DNA of 24,428 bases from a virus: positions 1 to 24,428 of IMG/VR virus record IMGVR_UViG_3300030106_002384; one strand, written 5' to 3'. The position numbers were made by a program, and so were the translations under genes. Below are positions 5,732-13,036 of this stretch, piece by piece (position 1 is the stretch's first letter; each line of letters begins with the position of its first letter). The notes beneath the pieces were generated by a model. It did no database searches and was not told the origin of the DNA. It saw only the letters and a list, made by a program, of their open reading frames with translations.

Positions 5732-6025
5732 ATGTTAAAATTTATACATACTTCTTGGTTTGCTGTGATGGATAATAAAATTAATCCATTAAAACACATA
5801 CCTGATACGGCTGTGCGACATTTAGTGATGCAGTTACTGGCTTGGATGTGGTGCATTGTGTTTTCATTTTATATAGGATCGTGGGTAGTGTTTGGTATAT
5901 CTATTGTAGCTCACGTGATTTTGATAGCTACTATTTGTGTTACTGTAATCACCTTTGAAACAGCAAAAAGAAAACCAAATGTGTTTGCAGGTCTAGGTCG
6001 TAAATATAATGGAGAACATGAGTGA
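5732..6025 (+). CDS. Two-TM membrane protein (97 aa), holin candidate
   Basis: After a polar N-terminal segment (KINPLKHIPDTAVRH), about residues 32-50 and 52-75 form two hydrophobic helices (QLLAWMWCIVFSFYIGSW, then VFGISIVAHVILIATICV). A basic/polar tail with RKPNVFAGLGRKYNGEHE follows. I recall this architecture and the wording of the tail from uncharacterised marine phage membrane proteins. Two helices with a charged tail is also a holin-like layout, but the gene is not adjacent to the lysin. Function unproven. Confidence 0.6.
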   Translation: MLKFIHTSWFAVMDNKINPLKHIPDTAVRHLVMQLLAWMWCIVFSFYIGSWVVFGISIVAHVILIATICVTVITFETAKRKPNVFAGLGRKYNGEHE

Positions 6026-6150
6026 TGAATTATTATAAAAAATCTAGTACTGTGAGAATAAGCAAGATGGAAAAGTGGACAACACGATGCGCTGTAGTTG
6101 TGTTATTGTTATGTGTGGCTTTAATGTTTATATCAAACTATGTTAAGTAA
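6025..6150 (+). CDS. Single-TM peptide (41 aa)
   Basis: The ATG at 6025 overlaps the previous stop by one base, and GGAG at 6011-6014 can serve as RBS. A basic N-terminus (YYKKSSTVRISKMEKW) is followed by one hydrophobic helix CAVVVLLLCVALMFISNYV (about 22-40). This is an N-in membrane peptide. It could be a holin accessory or membrane-targeting factor. No homologue recognised. Confidence 0.5.
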   Translation: MNYYKKSSTVRISKMEKWTTRCAVVVLLLCVALMFISNYVK

Positions 6151-6301
6151 CGCAGAGCAGAACGTGTTACACATGTTAATTTCAGAGAGAGAGAATCTTG
6201 GTCTTCGATCTTTGAAGGATGACATTGAGTATCTGATTGTTGACAGGTGGTTAAAGACTCGAATACGTGAGTTACAGAATAGACAAAAAGGAGAGCTTTG
6301 A
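6140..6301 (+). CDS. Small hypothetical helical protein (53 aa)
   Basis: The gene overlaps the end of the previous one by 11 bases and its TGA overlaps the next ATG. It is charged and probably helical (MLISERENLGLRSLKDDIEY, then LIVDRWLKTRIRELQNRQKG). The last codons supply the AAAAAGGAGAG ribosome-binding site of the SET-domain gene. Tight overlap on both sides argues that it is real, but its start has no strong Shine-Dalgarno. Function unknown. Confidence 0.45.
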   Translation: MLSNAEQNVLHMLISERENLGLRSLKDDIEYLIVDRWLKTRIRELQNRQKGEL

Positions 6302-6759
6302 TGAGAGCATTGCCCAAAGAATTTACTATTGCATCATCTACTATTGATGGGTTAGGACTCTTTGCTAAAGAAGATATAGTAATTTTTCCTTCGGCCATAA
6401 CCCATATCTACCACCCGATACTGGGCTGGCTACGTACTGCTGTAGGGGCGTTTATAAATCATAGTGATAAACCTAATTGTGAAGTGGAGAAGCACACCAT
6501 TGAAATTCCTTTGAAGGCTTCCTTGAAAGACATTAATTTTTATGAGGATCTAGATCAATATCTGCTAGGATCTAGACACAGCGAAAAAGGAAAGTGTTTT
6601 GTTAAAACTAGGTATCTAACAACTTGCAAAGATATCTCTAAAGGTGAAGAAATAACAATTAAATATGAGGACGTATTATATCATGGACTTGGACCAATTG
6701 ACTATCCCCGAATTCCTTCGCAGGAAGAAGAGTTCTCCAAAAATTATGTTGGAAGATAG
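6301..6759 (+). CDS. SET-domain protein (putative lysine methyltransferase)
   Basis: A 152-residue protein consisting of little more than a SET domain: GLGLFAKEDI (17-26) for the N-terminal part, GAFINHSDKPNC (49-60) for the NHS/NPN-type cofactor loop, and KGEEITIKYED (114-124) for the G-E-x-T-x-x-Y end. SET domains transfer methyl groups from S-adenosylmethionine to lysine. The post-SET Cys cluster of many eukaryotic enzymes is absent. ATG 6301 is chosen over TTG 6298 because of RBS spacing. Targets could be host or phage proteins. Small stand-alone SET proteins occur in bacteria and viruses, but the role in this phage is unknown. Confidence 0.8.
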   Translation: MRALPKEFTIASSTIDGLGLFAKEDIVIFPSAITHIYHPILGWLRTAVGAFINHSDKPNCEVEKHTIEIPLKASLKDINFYEDLDQYLLGSRHSEKGKCFVKTRYLTTCKDISKGEEITIKYEDVLYHGLGPIDYPRIPSQEEEFSKNYVGR

Positions 6760-7090
6760 TGTTTCTTTTAGCACTAAAGACATATCTACTTGGGATACTT
6801 GGGATAAAATAAAGCAGGAGAAGTACGGCAAAAGATATGACATTGTGCTTGGAGATGAAGCACCTCGAATCGGAAACGGTTTCCGCATTGTATATGTGCG
6901 AGAAGGACGCAAGTGGGTTTACATGACCAGTCACAAGGGAGATCCTAGTGTACGTTCTGGTAAAGTCGTTAAACGATTGTCTCTAAAACAATGGCGTGAT
7001 ATAGAAAAACGTCACGATCAATACCTGAAAAGGAACAATCCCGATGAAGTTAATAGAAAGCTCAATCTCAGAAGTCGTAGAAAGGTATAA
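6683..7090 (+). CDS. Hypothetical protein upstream of integrase (135 aa)
   Basis: The N-terminus MDLDQLTIPEFLRRKK is a motif I associate with small phage and alphaproteobacterial proteins of unknown function. A basic C-terminus follows (KRLSLKQWRDIEKRHDQYLK...RKLNLRSRRK). ATG 6683 overlaps the SET gene by 77 bases; ATG 6665 and ATG 6746 are alternatives, and none has a strong RBS. The TIPEFLRR motif placed near the N-terminus decides for 6683. The basic tail suggests nucleic-acid binding, and the position invites an excisionase or integrase-accessory hypothesis, which the sequence does not prove. Confidence 0.6.
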   Translation: MDLDQLTIPEFLRRKKSSPKIMLEDSVSFSTKDISTWDTWDKIKQEKYGKRYDIVLGDEAPRIGNGFRIVYVREGRKWVYMTSHKGDPSVRSGKVVKRLSLKQWRDIEKRHDQYLKRNNPDEVNRKLNLRSRRKV

Positions 7091-8009
7091 GAAATCTCCA
7101 GAGTTTTGCACTAAAATAAGATCTAATAAAACTAGACAGCAGTATGCTTATCAGTTGCAAAGAATATGTGACTTAGTTTTAGATGGACATAAGGTAGGAG
7201 ATATTATTGTAAAAGATTTATCTCCTGCCACTTGCCAACATGTATACTGGACTTTGATAACTAATGTTCAAGAGGGTAGTGGAGGAGAGCGGTTTGCTAA
7301 CTATGCTCTTCAAGTTATAACTCGTGCGTGGAATGTCCTGCTCAAGTACGATCTGTTAGATAAGAATCCTTGGACTTACATAGAAAGAAGTAAACCTCCA
7401 CCTCGCAATGTGGTATGGAGAGATGAGGATTTTACCACGTTTTTAAAAGTTGCATTTAGTAAACCTAAATGGAGAAACGTAGGACTATTAGTAAGAATAA
7501 ATGTAGAGTTGGGACAAAGGATAGAGGATATTAGATTATCCAAATGGGAGAACTATGACTTAGAGAAAAAATTATATACAAGAGAAGTTATACTTAAAAC
7601 TAATGAACGCATTGCAGGTATACCCATGTCTGATTCCTTGGTTAAGATGCTTCTGGAACAAAAGAATATCTATGACTTTCAAGAATGGGTAGTGCCTAAT
7701 CCTTATACCCTTGATCCTTACAGTGAACAGAACATAACAACAGTCTTTAGAAATATAAGAAATCATACAGGTTTACCTGATCGATTACAGCTACGGGACA
7801 TTCGCCGTACAGTCCTAACCGATTTAGCTAATCACGGGGCTACTGATACAGAAATAATGGCTTACTCTGGACACAAAAGCAGAGAAAGTCTGATGCCCTA
7901 CGTGCGGATCAGCACTCAGCAAGCTCGTAATGCTGCCGCTAAAAGACAATTTGATTTACTTGAAGATGAAACTTGGCAAAGCTTGGATACTAATCTTAAT
8001 GATAAGTAA
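7044..8009 (+). CDS. Tyrosine recombinase (phage integrase)
   Basis: A 321-residue site-specific recombinase. An N-terminal SAM-like arm/core-binding region (about 1-115) is followed by the catalytic domain. The active-site set is R159 (ELGQRIEDIRL), K185 (VILKTNE), R254 (LRDIRRT), H277 (YSGHKS) and nucleophile Y286 (MPYVRIS). The first His of the usual HxxR box is Arg (R251), a tolerated variant in some members. RBS AAAAGGAAC lies within the overlapping upstream gene. It would cut and join DNA at attachment sites, giving lysogeny potential or genome resolution. I found no attP-like tRNA fragment nearby. Confidence 0.88.
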   Translation: MKLIESSISEVVERYKKSPEFCTKIRSNKTRQQYAYQLQRICDLVLDGHKVGDIIVKDLSPATCQHVYWTLITNVQEGSGGERFANYALQVITRAWNVLLKYDLLDKNPWTYIERSKPPPRNVVWRDEDFTTFLKVAFSKPKWRNVGLLVRINVELGQRIEDIRLSKWENYDLEKKLYTREVILKTNERIAGIPMSDSLVKMLLEQKNIYDFQEWVVPNPYTLDPYSEQNITTVFRNIRNHTGLPDRLQLRDIRRTVLTDLANHGATDTEIMAYSGHKSRESLMPYVRISTQQARNAAAKRQFDLLEDETWQSLDTNLNDK

Positions 8010-8760
8010 GTATATTGATTCATTAGGTTTGCAAATTGATGAAAGTTATCGAGGCGATTGCCCTCAATGTGGAGGTAAAAATACTTTTACTGTAACTAAA
8101 ACAACTGATGGTATACTGTACAATTGCTACAAATTAAATTGTTTTTTAAGAGGAACATCGTCTTATACTTTTACAGTTAATGACGCTAAGATACGTAAAG
8201 ATAAAAAAGAAACTTTAAGTAAAAATTTTATATTACCTAGTAGTGTACTATACAAAATAGATATTACTTCAAAGTGGGCAGAACAGTATGATATACCTGA
8301 TATTGATATTCTCTATGATGTTAAAGAAGATAGAATAGTATTTCCTATTTTACATGAAGCCGCCATAGTGGATGCGACAGGGAGAGCTGTTAATAGAAAA
8401 ACTATTCCTAAGTGGAAAAGATATGGTAACTCTGGGTATCCTTATGTAGTAGGCGAAGGTAGTATAGCGGTTGTTGTAGAGGATTGCATATCAGCGGCGG
8501 TAGTATCTACATTAAATAAAAATTTTACAGGCGTTGCTCTGCTTGGTACAGCTTTGTTATCAAATCATATTAAAGAGTTAGAAAAGTATTCTACTATTTT
8601 AGTTGCACTTGATCCTGATGCAGTTAAAAAAACAATTGAGTTTACTAGGCAGTTGCGAGGTAACTTATCTAGATCTAAGGTACATGCTGTAAAATTAAAG
8701 GATGACTTGAAATATAGAACTTACTTAGATATTATATCTTTACAAAATTATATATACTAG
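7999..8760 (+). CDS. T7-like DNA primase (stand-alone)
   Basis: A 253-residue primase equivalent to the N-terminal half of T7 gp4. The zinc-binding domain has C21, C24, C43 and C48 (CPQCGGKNTF ... YNCYKLNC), and the TOPRIM fold has E161 (VVVEDCISA) and the DPD acidic pair D205/D207 (ILVALDPDAV). It makes RNA primers for lagging-strand synthesis and reads its template through the zinc finger. The start at 7999 places a compact N-terminus MISKYIDSLGL before the zinc finger, and in-frame codons further upstream would lie deep in the integrase gene. Helicase is encoded separately just downstream, unlike fused T7 gp4. Confidence 0.85.
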   Translation: MISKYIDSLGLQIDESYRGDCPQCGGKNTFTVTKTTDGILYNCYKLNCFLRGTSSYTFTVNDAKIRKDKKETLSKNFILPSSVLYKIDITSKWAEQYDIPDIDILYDVKEDRIVFPILHEAAIVDATGRAVNRKTIPKWKRYGNSGYPYVVGEGSIAVVVEDCISAAVVSTLNKNFTGVALLGTALLSNHIKELEKYSTILVALDPDAVKKTIEFTRQLRGNLSRSKVHAVKLKDDLKYRTYLDIISLQNYIY

Positions 8761-8771
8761 GAGAACCCCAG

Positions 8772-9998
8772 ATGGAGATTGCGTTATTAAAAACGCTAAT
8801 GAACAGAGAATTCTACAATGATAATAAAAACGTAGCGAAAGATAAAATTTTTAGAAGTAAGGAGACACGGTCTATTAAGCAAGTGATCGATGAGGCAATG
8901 TCTGATTACGAAAATAAAATAGGTCCATCTGATATAGAAGCATTATTTTTTACAAAGAATACTTCTTTGACTACCTCACAAAAAGATTTGTATGAGAGTA
9001 TCTTTCGTAAAATAGACAATGCAGATACGTTAAATGATGATGTAGCACAGAATGTTTTACGTGAACTTAATCGAGAGGATGCCGCTAATGAACTAATGGA
9101 CATAGCTTTTAAAATGTCGAATGGTGAGGTCACTAGTCTTCATAAGATTTCACATTTTGTTGATAGGCATGAAGATGATTTTATGCCTTCGTTAAAAGTT
9201 TACTTTGAAAATATGGATATAGATTCTTTGTTACAACAAAATGAATTACAATTTAAATGGAAGATAAATATACCTTCTCTTTCTCAATTAGTTCCCGGTG
9301 TTAATTCAGGTCAAATAGTTGTAGGTGCGGCTAGACCAAACACAGGAAAAACTTCTAGTCATGCATACCTTTCCGCTGGCCCCGGAGGATTTGCCCACCA
9401 AGGTGCAAAAGTTATGGTGCTTGCAAACGAAGAGGCAACTAGTAGAGTGTCCTCACGATATCTCACTGCCGCCTGTGGTATGACCATTAAAGAAATAGTT
9501 AAAAACAGAAAACGTGCAGAGGAATTATTCACTCCAATCAAAGATAGGCTTAAAATTACTGATGCCACAGGTTGGGATCTTGACCGTGTAGAGAGAGCAA
9601 TCAAAGCTTACCAGCCAGATATAGTTGTAGCTGACATGGCAGATAAGTTTAATCCAGAAGGTAAGTATACAGCACACCATGAGCAACTCAAAGCAGCGTA
9701 CATTAGATTTAGAATCATAGCAAAACAGTACGGGTGTGTGCTCTTTGCAATGTCTCAATTGTCTGCTGAAGCCGAAGGTAAAGTCTTTGTTAACATGTCA
9801 ATGTTAGAGGGCAGTAGAACAGGTAAGGCTAGTGAAGCTGACATTTTATTTTGTATTACAAAACCTCCCATGGTTGAAGGTCAGTATGAAGATGACAGTC
9901 CAGAGAGACATTGGTTAGTTTTAAAAAATAAACTGACAGGTAGACACGGTAAAGTTTTAACTCTACTTAATCCTGAAACTGCTACGTACAGCGCATAG
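8772..9998 (+). CDS. DnaB/gp4-like replicative helicase
   Basis: A 408-residue RecA-fold hexameric helicase. Walker A is GAARPNTGKTS (185-195), the catalytic Glu region is ANEEATSR (218-225), Walker B is DIVVADMAD (283-291), the sensing motif is MSQLS (327-331), and the C-terminal KNKLTGRHGK carries candidate Arg-finger and lysine contacts. The N-terminal ~150 residues are helical and lack a primase domain. It unwinds DNA 5'-3' at the fork with the primase and polymerase encoded on either side. The stop of primase TAG forms part of the RBS TAGGAGAAC, giving tight coupling. Confidence 0.9.
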   Translation: MEIALLKTLMNREFYNDNKNVAKDKIFRSKETRSIKQVIDEAMSDYENKIGPSDIEALFFTKNTSLTTSQKDLYESIFRKIDNADTLNDDVAQNVLRELNREDAANELMDIAFKMSNGEVTSLHKISHFVDRHEDDFMPSLKVYFENMDIDSLLQQNELQFKWKINIPSLSQLVPGVNSGQIVVGAARPNTGKTSSHAYLSAGPGGFAHQGAKVMVLANEEATSRVSSRYLTAACGMTIKEIVKNRKRAEELFTPIKDRLKITDATGWDLDRVERAIKAYQPDIVVADMADKFNPEGKYTAHHEQLKAAYIRFRIIAKQYGCVLFAMSQLSAEAEGKVFVNMSMLEGSRTGKASEADILFCITKPPMVEGQYEDDSPERHWLVLKNKLTGRHGKVLTLLNPETATYSA

Positions 9999-10008
9999 AG
10001 AGGTAAGT

Positions 10009-12051
10009 GTGAAGTTAACTATAGATATAGAAAACACAGTGCAGAGATTACCAACAGGTAAACTCATGCTTGATCCTTTTACAGAAGGTAATCAATTAGT
10101 TTTGGTTTGTGCTAAAACAGACACTGGTCAAGAACATTCTTTCTGGTTTAATCATTGCACTCATAGCACAGACAATGCTCATTCTTTGTTACAGTCTTTG
10201 TTAGATAACGCTACAATTCTAATATGCCATAATGCACAACATGAACTGACTTGGTTATGGGAAACAGGCTTTAAATATGATGGCCCTGTATTTGATACTA
10301 TGCTAGTTGAATATTTATTTCAACGTGGTGTTAAACAACCCCTATCACTTCAAGCTGTTGCGGAGAGATATGAGTTAGACAATCAGAAGATGTCTACGTT
10401 AAAGGATAGCTTCGATCAGGGTCTATCAGTAGATGAGATCGAGGGAGATTCTCTATTAGAATATTGTATGGCTGACGTAAGGGCCACACAAGAACTCTCT
10501 AATAAACTTAGAATTAAAATGTATGGAGACTATAAATGTTTGCACCACATAATTGAACTCACAAACGATCTGTGTGTTTTGTTGTCTAAAATATATTGTC
10601 GAGGCTTTACCGTAGATAAAAAACAGTTAGACACAGTTCGTATGGAGTTCAAGCTAGAACAGAATACTATTAGAAGAGAGCTTGATAAACAGGTAAGTGA
10701 ATTGATGGGAGATACTCCTATAAATTTATCTTCACCAGAGCAATTAAGTATGGTGGTGTACAGCAGAAAACCCACAGATAAATCTACTTGGTCTGCTAGC
10801 TTTTCAAAGTATATGAATAATAAAGACTTCAAGAATCAAGTAGAGAAAAACTCTGAAGTAGTATATAAAACCAGAGCCATTCAGTGTAAAGAATGTTTAG
10901 GCGTGGGTTATACTCTAGCTAGAAAGAAAGATGGCACGGTAGGTAAAGCTAAAAGAATTTGTTCTGTCTGTAACAAAGCAGGTATTGTTTATGTAGATAC
11001 TAATAAAATAGCAGGGTTAAAATTCTCTGCACCTTCAGCTAGTTGGGTTGCCAACCATGGATTTAGTACAAGTAAAACTAACATAGAAATCTTAGAGGAG
11101 ACTGCGAAACGGAAAGGTATGCAAGATGCAGAAAGTTTTTTGTATAAAGTAAGAAGACTCTCTGCACTAGATACTTATATATCTGCTTTTGTGGATGGTA
11201 TAAATTTATTTACTAAGTCTGATGGCAAGCTACATGTAAGATTGGTTCAGCATAGAACATCGACAGGCAGATTAAGCTCTGACTCTCCTAACTTACAGAA
11301 CATGCCCCGTGGTAATACCTTTCCTATAAAGAAAGTTTTTAGATCTCGTTGGCCTGAAGGATCTATATTAGAGGCTGACTTTGCTCAACTAGAATTTAGA
11401 GCCGCTGCATTTTTAAGTGATGATGAAGTGGCTAAACAAGAAATTGAAACTGGGTTTGATGTACATAGTTATACTGCTAAAGTTATTACAGATTCTGGTC
11501 AAATAATTAGTCGGCAAGAAGCTAAAGCTCATACCTTTGCTCCACTCTTCGGTGCTACAGGATTTGGTAGGAGTAGATCAGAGGCCATGTATTATCAACA
11601 GTTTACAAAAAAGTATGGAGGGATTGCCAAATGGCATTCAAAGTTAGCTAATGAAGTTATGTCAACTGGCATGGTTACAACTGCCACTGGTAGGCAGTTT
11701 GCTTTTCCAAACGCAGAGCGTAGAAATGGTGGTGGGATCACACATTTCACTGCTGTTAAAAATTATCCAGTACAATCTATTTCAACAGATGTAGTGCAAT
11801 TAACTTTGTTACTAACTGAAAAACTAATGAGAAGAAATGATTTAAAAAGTGTAATAGTAAACACTGTTCACGACAGTATAGTTATAGATGTCCATCCTAG
11901 TGAGGTTGAAGCTGTAAAAAATACTGTTGAGGAGGTAGAAAAAATTCTTAGAGAATCTTTTTTATATACTTTTGAGGTTGACTTTTCTATCCCTCTTATT
12001 TTAGAGAGTAAGATAGGTAAGAACTGGATGGATTTACAAGAATTAGTTTGA
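10009..12051 (+). CDS. Family A DNA polymerase with DnaJ-like zinc-finger insertion
   Basis: A 680-residue replicative polymerase starting at GTG (RBS GAGAGG). The 3'-5' exonuclease shows D6/E8 (IDIE), CHNAQHELTWL (73-83; the usual Asp is E79) and YCMADV with D156. A zinc knuckle insertion with C293, C296, C318 and C321 (CKECLGVG ... CSVCNKAG) precedes the polymerase domain. Motif A is DFAQLEFR (457-464), the O-helix is RQEAKAHTFAPLFG (502-515), and motif C is HDS (621-623). By alignment to E. coli Pol I, position 762 is Phe, 766 is Phe rather than Tyr, and the Glu after HD is Ser. The DnaJ-type insertion is the hallmark I know from HMO-2011-type phages. Confidence 0.93.
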   Translation: MKLTIDIENTVQRLPTGKLMLDPFTEGNQLVLVCAKTDTGQEHSFWFNHCTHSTDNAHSLLQSLLDNATILICHNAQHELTWLWETGFKYDGPVFDTMLVEYLFQRGVKQPLSLQAVAERYELDNQKMSTLKDSFDQGLSVDEIEGDSLLEYCMADVRATQELSNKLRIKMYGDYKCLHHIIELTNDLCVLLSKIYCRGFTVDKKQLDTVRMEFKLEQNTIRRELDKQVSELMGDTPINLSSPEQLSMVVYSRKPTDKSTWSASFSKYMNNKDFKNQVEKNSEVVYKTRAIQCKECLGVGYTLARKKDGTVGKAKRICSVCNKAGIVYVDTNKIAGLKFSAPSASWVANHGFSTSKTNIEILEETAKRKGMQDAESFLYKVRRLSALDTYISAFVDGINLFTKSDGKLHVRLVQHRTSTGRLSSDSPNLQNMPRGNTFPIKKVFRSRWPEGSILEADFAQLEFRAAAFLSDDEVAKQEIETGFDVHSYTAKVITDSGQIISRQEAKAHTFAPLFGATGFGRSRSEAMYYQQFTKKYGGIAKWHSKLANEVMSTGMVTTATGRQFAFPNAERRNGGGITHFTAVKNYPVQSISTDVVQLTLLLTEKLMRRNDLKSVIVNTVHDSIVIDVHPSEVEAVKNTVEEVEKILRESFLYTFEVDFSIPLILESKIGKNWMDLQELV

Positions 12052-12075
12052 CAAAGTTTTATAAATAAATATAAT
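12048..12075 (+). promoter_or_regulatory. Consensus sigma70 promoter at the polymerase stop codon
   Basis: TTGACA at 12048-12053 and TATAAT at 12070-12075 are separated by 16 AT-rich bases. The polymerase stop codon TGA (12049-12051) lies within the -35 box. Transcription should start near 12082, about 26 bases before the next ATG at 12108, leaving a short leader with AAAGAAAGG as RBS. It is the only perfect -35/-10 pair I found in the window and implies strong expression by host RNA polymerase of the recombination and nucleotide genes to the right. Confidence 0.8.
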
Positions 12076-12107
12076 GGTGAGACTTTTAATAAAAGAAAGG
12101 TTTGAAT

Positions 12108-13034
12108 ATGCAAAATGAAGTAGTTTCTCTAGACAATGCTGACTATAGTTTGATTGCAAGTATGATGGGTATCGAAACCAGCGGCAAGACCGTTGCACCC
12201 ATGGATACGCTAACCAGACTACGCATTTGGAACAGACCAGTAATGGGAAGTATTGAAAAATCTGGCAAAGTTCGTCAAATGGAAGTAGTGCCGGGAGGGA
12301 CTTACAGGTTTGACTACGGGGAAGGTAAGTTTCATTATTGTGAAAGTATTCAGCTTAGACCTTTTTTACAACGCTTTAGATACAGTCGTTGGGTTCCTTA
12401 TCCCACACCTGATAAAGAAGGTAGAAAAGGTAAATACGTAAAGTCTATTTTTGTTACTGATTATAAAAAATTTAACAACACTGATTTGATGGATGAGTCA
12501 GGAGGATTTAATTGTGGTAGACAGTCAGGATATATCTCTAATTGGAAGGAACTTCCTGAGTCTACGAAGAAACTTATTACCTCTGTTAAGAGAGTAAGAA
12601 GTATTTTTGGAACAGTTACTCTCGAAGGTGCAATGGATAGTTCCGGTGAAATTGTTTCAGAGGAAGGAACAACCGTGCCTGTAATATGGGAGATTGAGAA
12701 TAACACTGCATTTAAAATAATGGGTCAAGCCTTATCTAAGTATGGAGATTCTAATAGACTGTTTCCACAACATCTTATAGATCTTTATACCGAAGGCTCT
12801 CCTATGACAAATGGTAACATGTTATATCAACCAGCCTTTAATATAGATTTTACAAAGAGTATCGCTCTTAAACCAGAAGATAATGATTACCTTAGTAAGT
12901 TTCAAAGTTGGGTAGACAACTACAATAAATATATAAAGGATAGTTACGATAAAAACTCTGGCAGTAAAAACAATATAGATGATGAAGATAAAAATATTAT
13001 TGATTCATTTATAACGGTGGAGGAAGCTGTGTAA
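12108..13034 (+). CDS. Hypothetical replication protein, candidate ssDNA-binding protein
   Basis: A 308-residue protein directly behind a strong promoter and between polymerase and nuclease genes. It is rich in aromatic and basic residues in the first half (RPFLQRFRYSRWVPYPTPDK about 84-103) and ends in a low-complexity acidic tail (NNIDDEDKNIIDSF). Such a tail is typical of single-stranded DNA-binding proteins, which use it to contact partners. No OB-fold signature is certain, so the function is inferred from context, tail and expression. ATG 12108 is preferred to TTG 12102 because AAAGAAAGG gives normal spacing only to the ATG. Confidence 0.7.
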   Translation: MQNEVVSLDNADYSLIASMMGIETSGKTVAPMDTLTRLRIWNRPVMGSIEKSGKVRQMEVVPGGTYRFDYGEGKFHYCESIQLRPFLQRFRYSRWVPYPTPDKEGRKGKYVKSIFVTDYKKFNNTDLMDESGGFNCGRQSGYISNWKELPESTKKLITSVKRVRSIFGTVTLEGAMDSSGEIVSEEGTTVPVIWEIENNTAFKIMGQALSKYGDSNRLFPQHLIDLYTEGSPMTNGNMLYQPAFNIDFTKSIALKPEDNDYLSKFQSWVDNYNKYIKDSYDKNSGSKNNIDDEDKNIIDSFITVEEAV

Positions 13035-13036
13035 AT

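Noticed and set aside
6239-6270. TTGACA at 6239 and another at about 5249 as promoters
   Set aside because: No convincing -10 box lies 16-18 bases downstream, and both are inside coding sequence.
6868-6886. Inverted repeat CGGAAA...TTTCCG in the unknown gene before the integrase
   Set aside because: Short 6-bp stem inside coding sequence, with no T-run or operator-like context, so most likely chance.
7930-7998. Extended N-terminus for the primase from an upstream in-frame start codon
   Set aside because: It would lie wholly inside the integrase gene and add residues with no primase similarity; the ATG at 7999 gives the expected short N-terminus before the zinc finger.
7044-8100. Search for an attP core (tRNA 3' end, GGTTCGA-type) near the integrase
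   Set aside because: No T-loop-like sequence or suitable direct repeat was seen by eye; only a whole-genome and host comparison could find it.
12102-12107. TTG start two codons before ATG 12108
   Set aside because: The AAAGAAAGG ribosome-binding site would be only about one base away; ATG 12108 has normal spacing.
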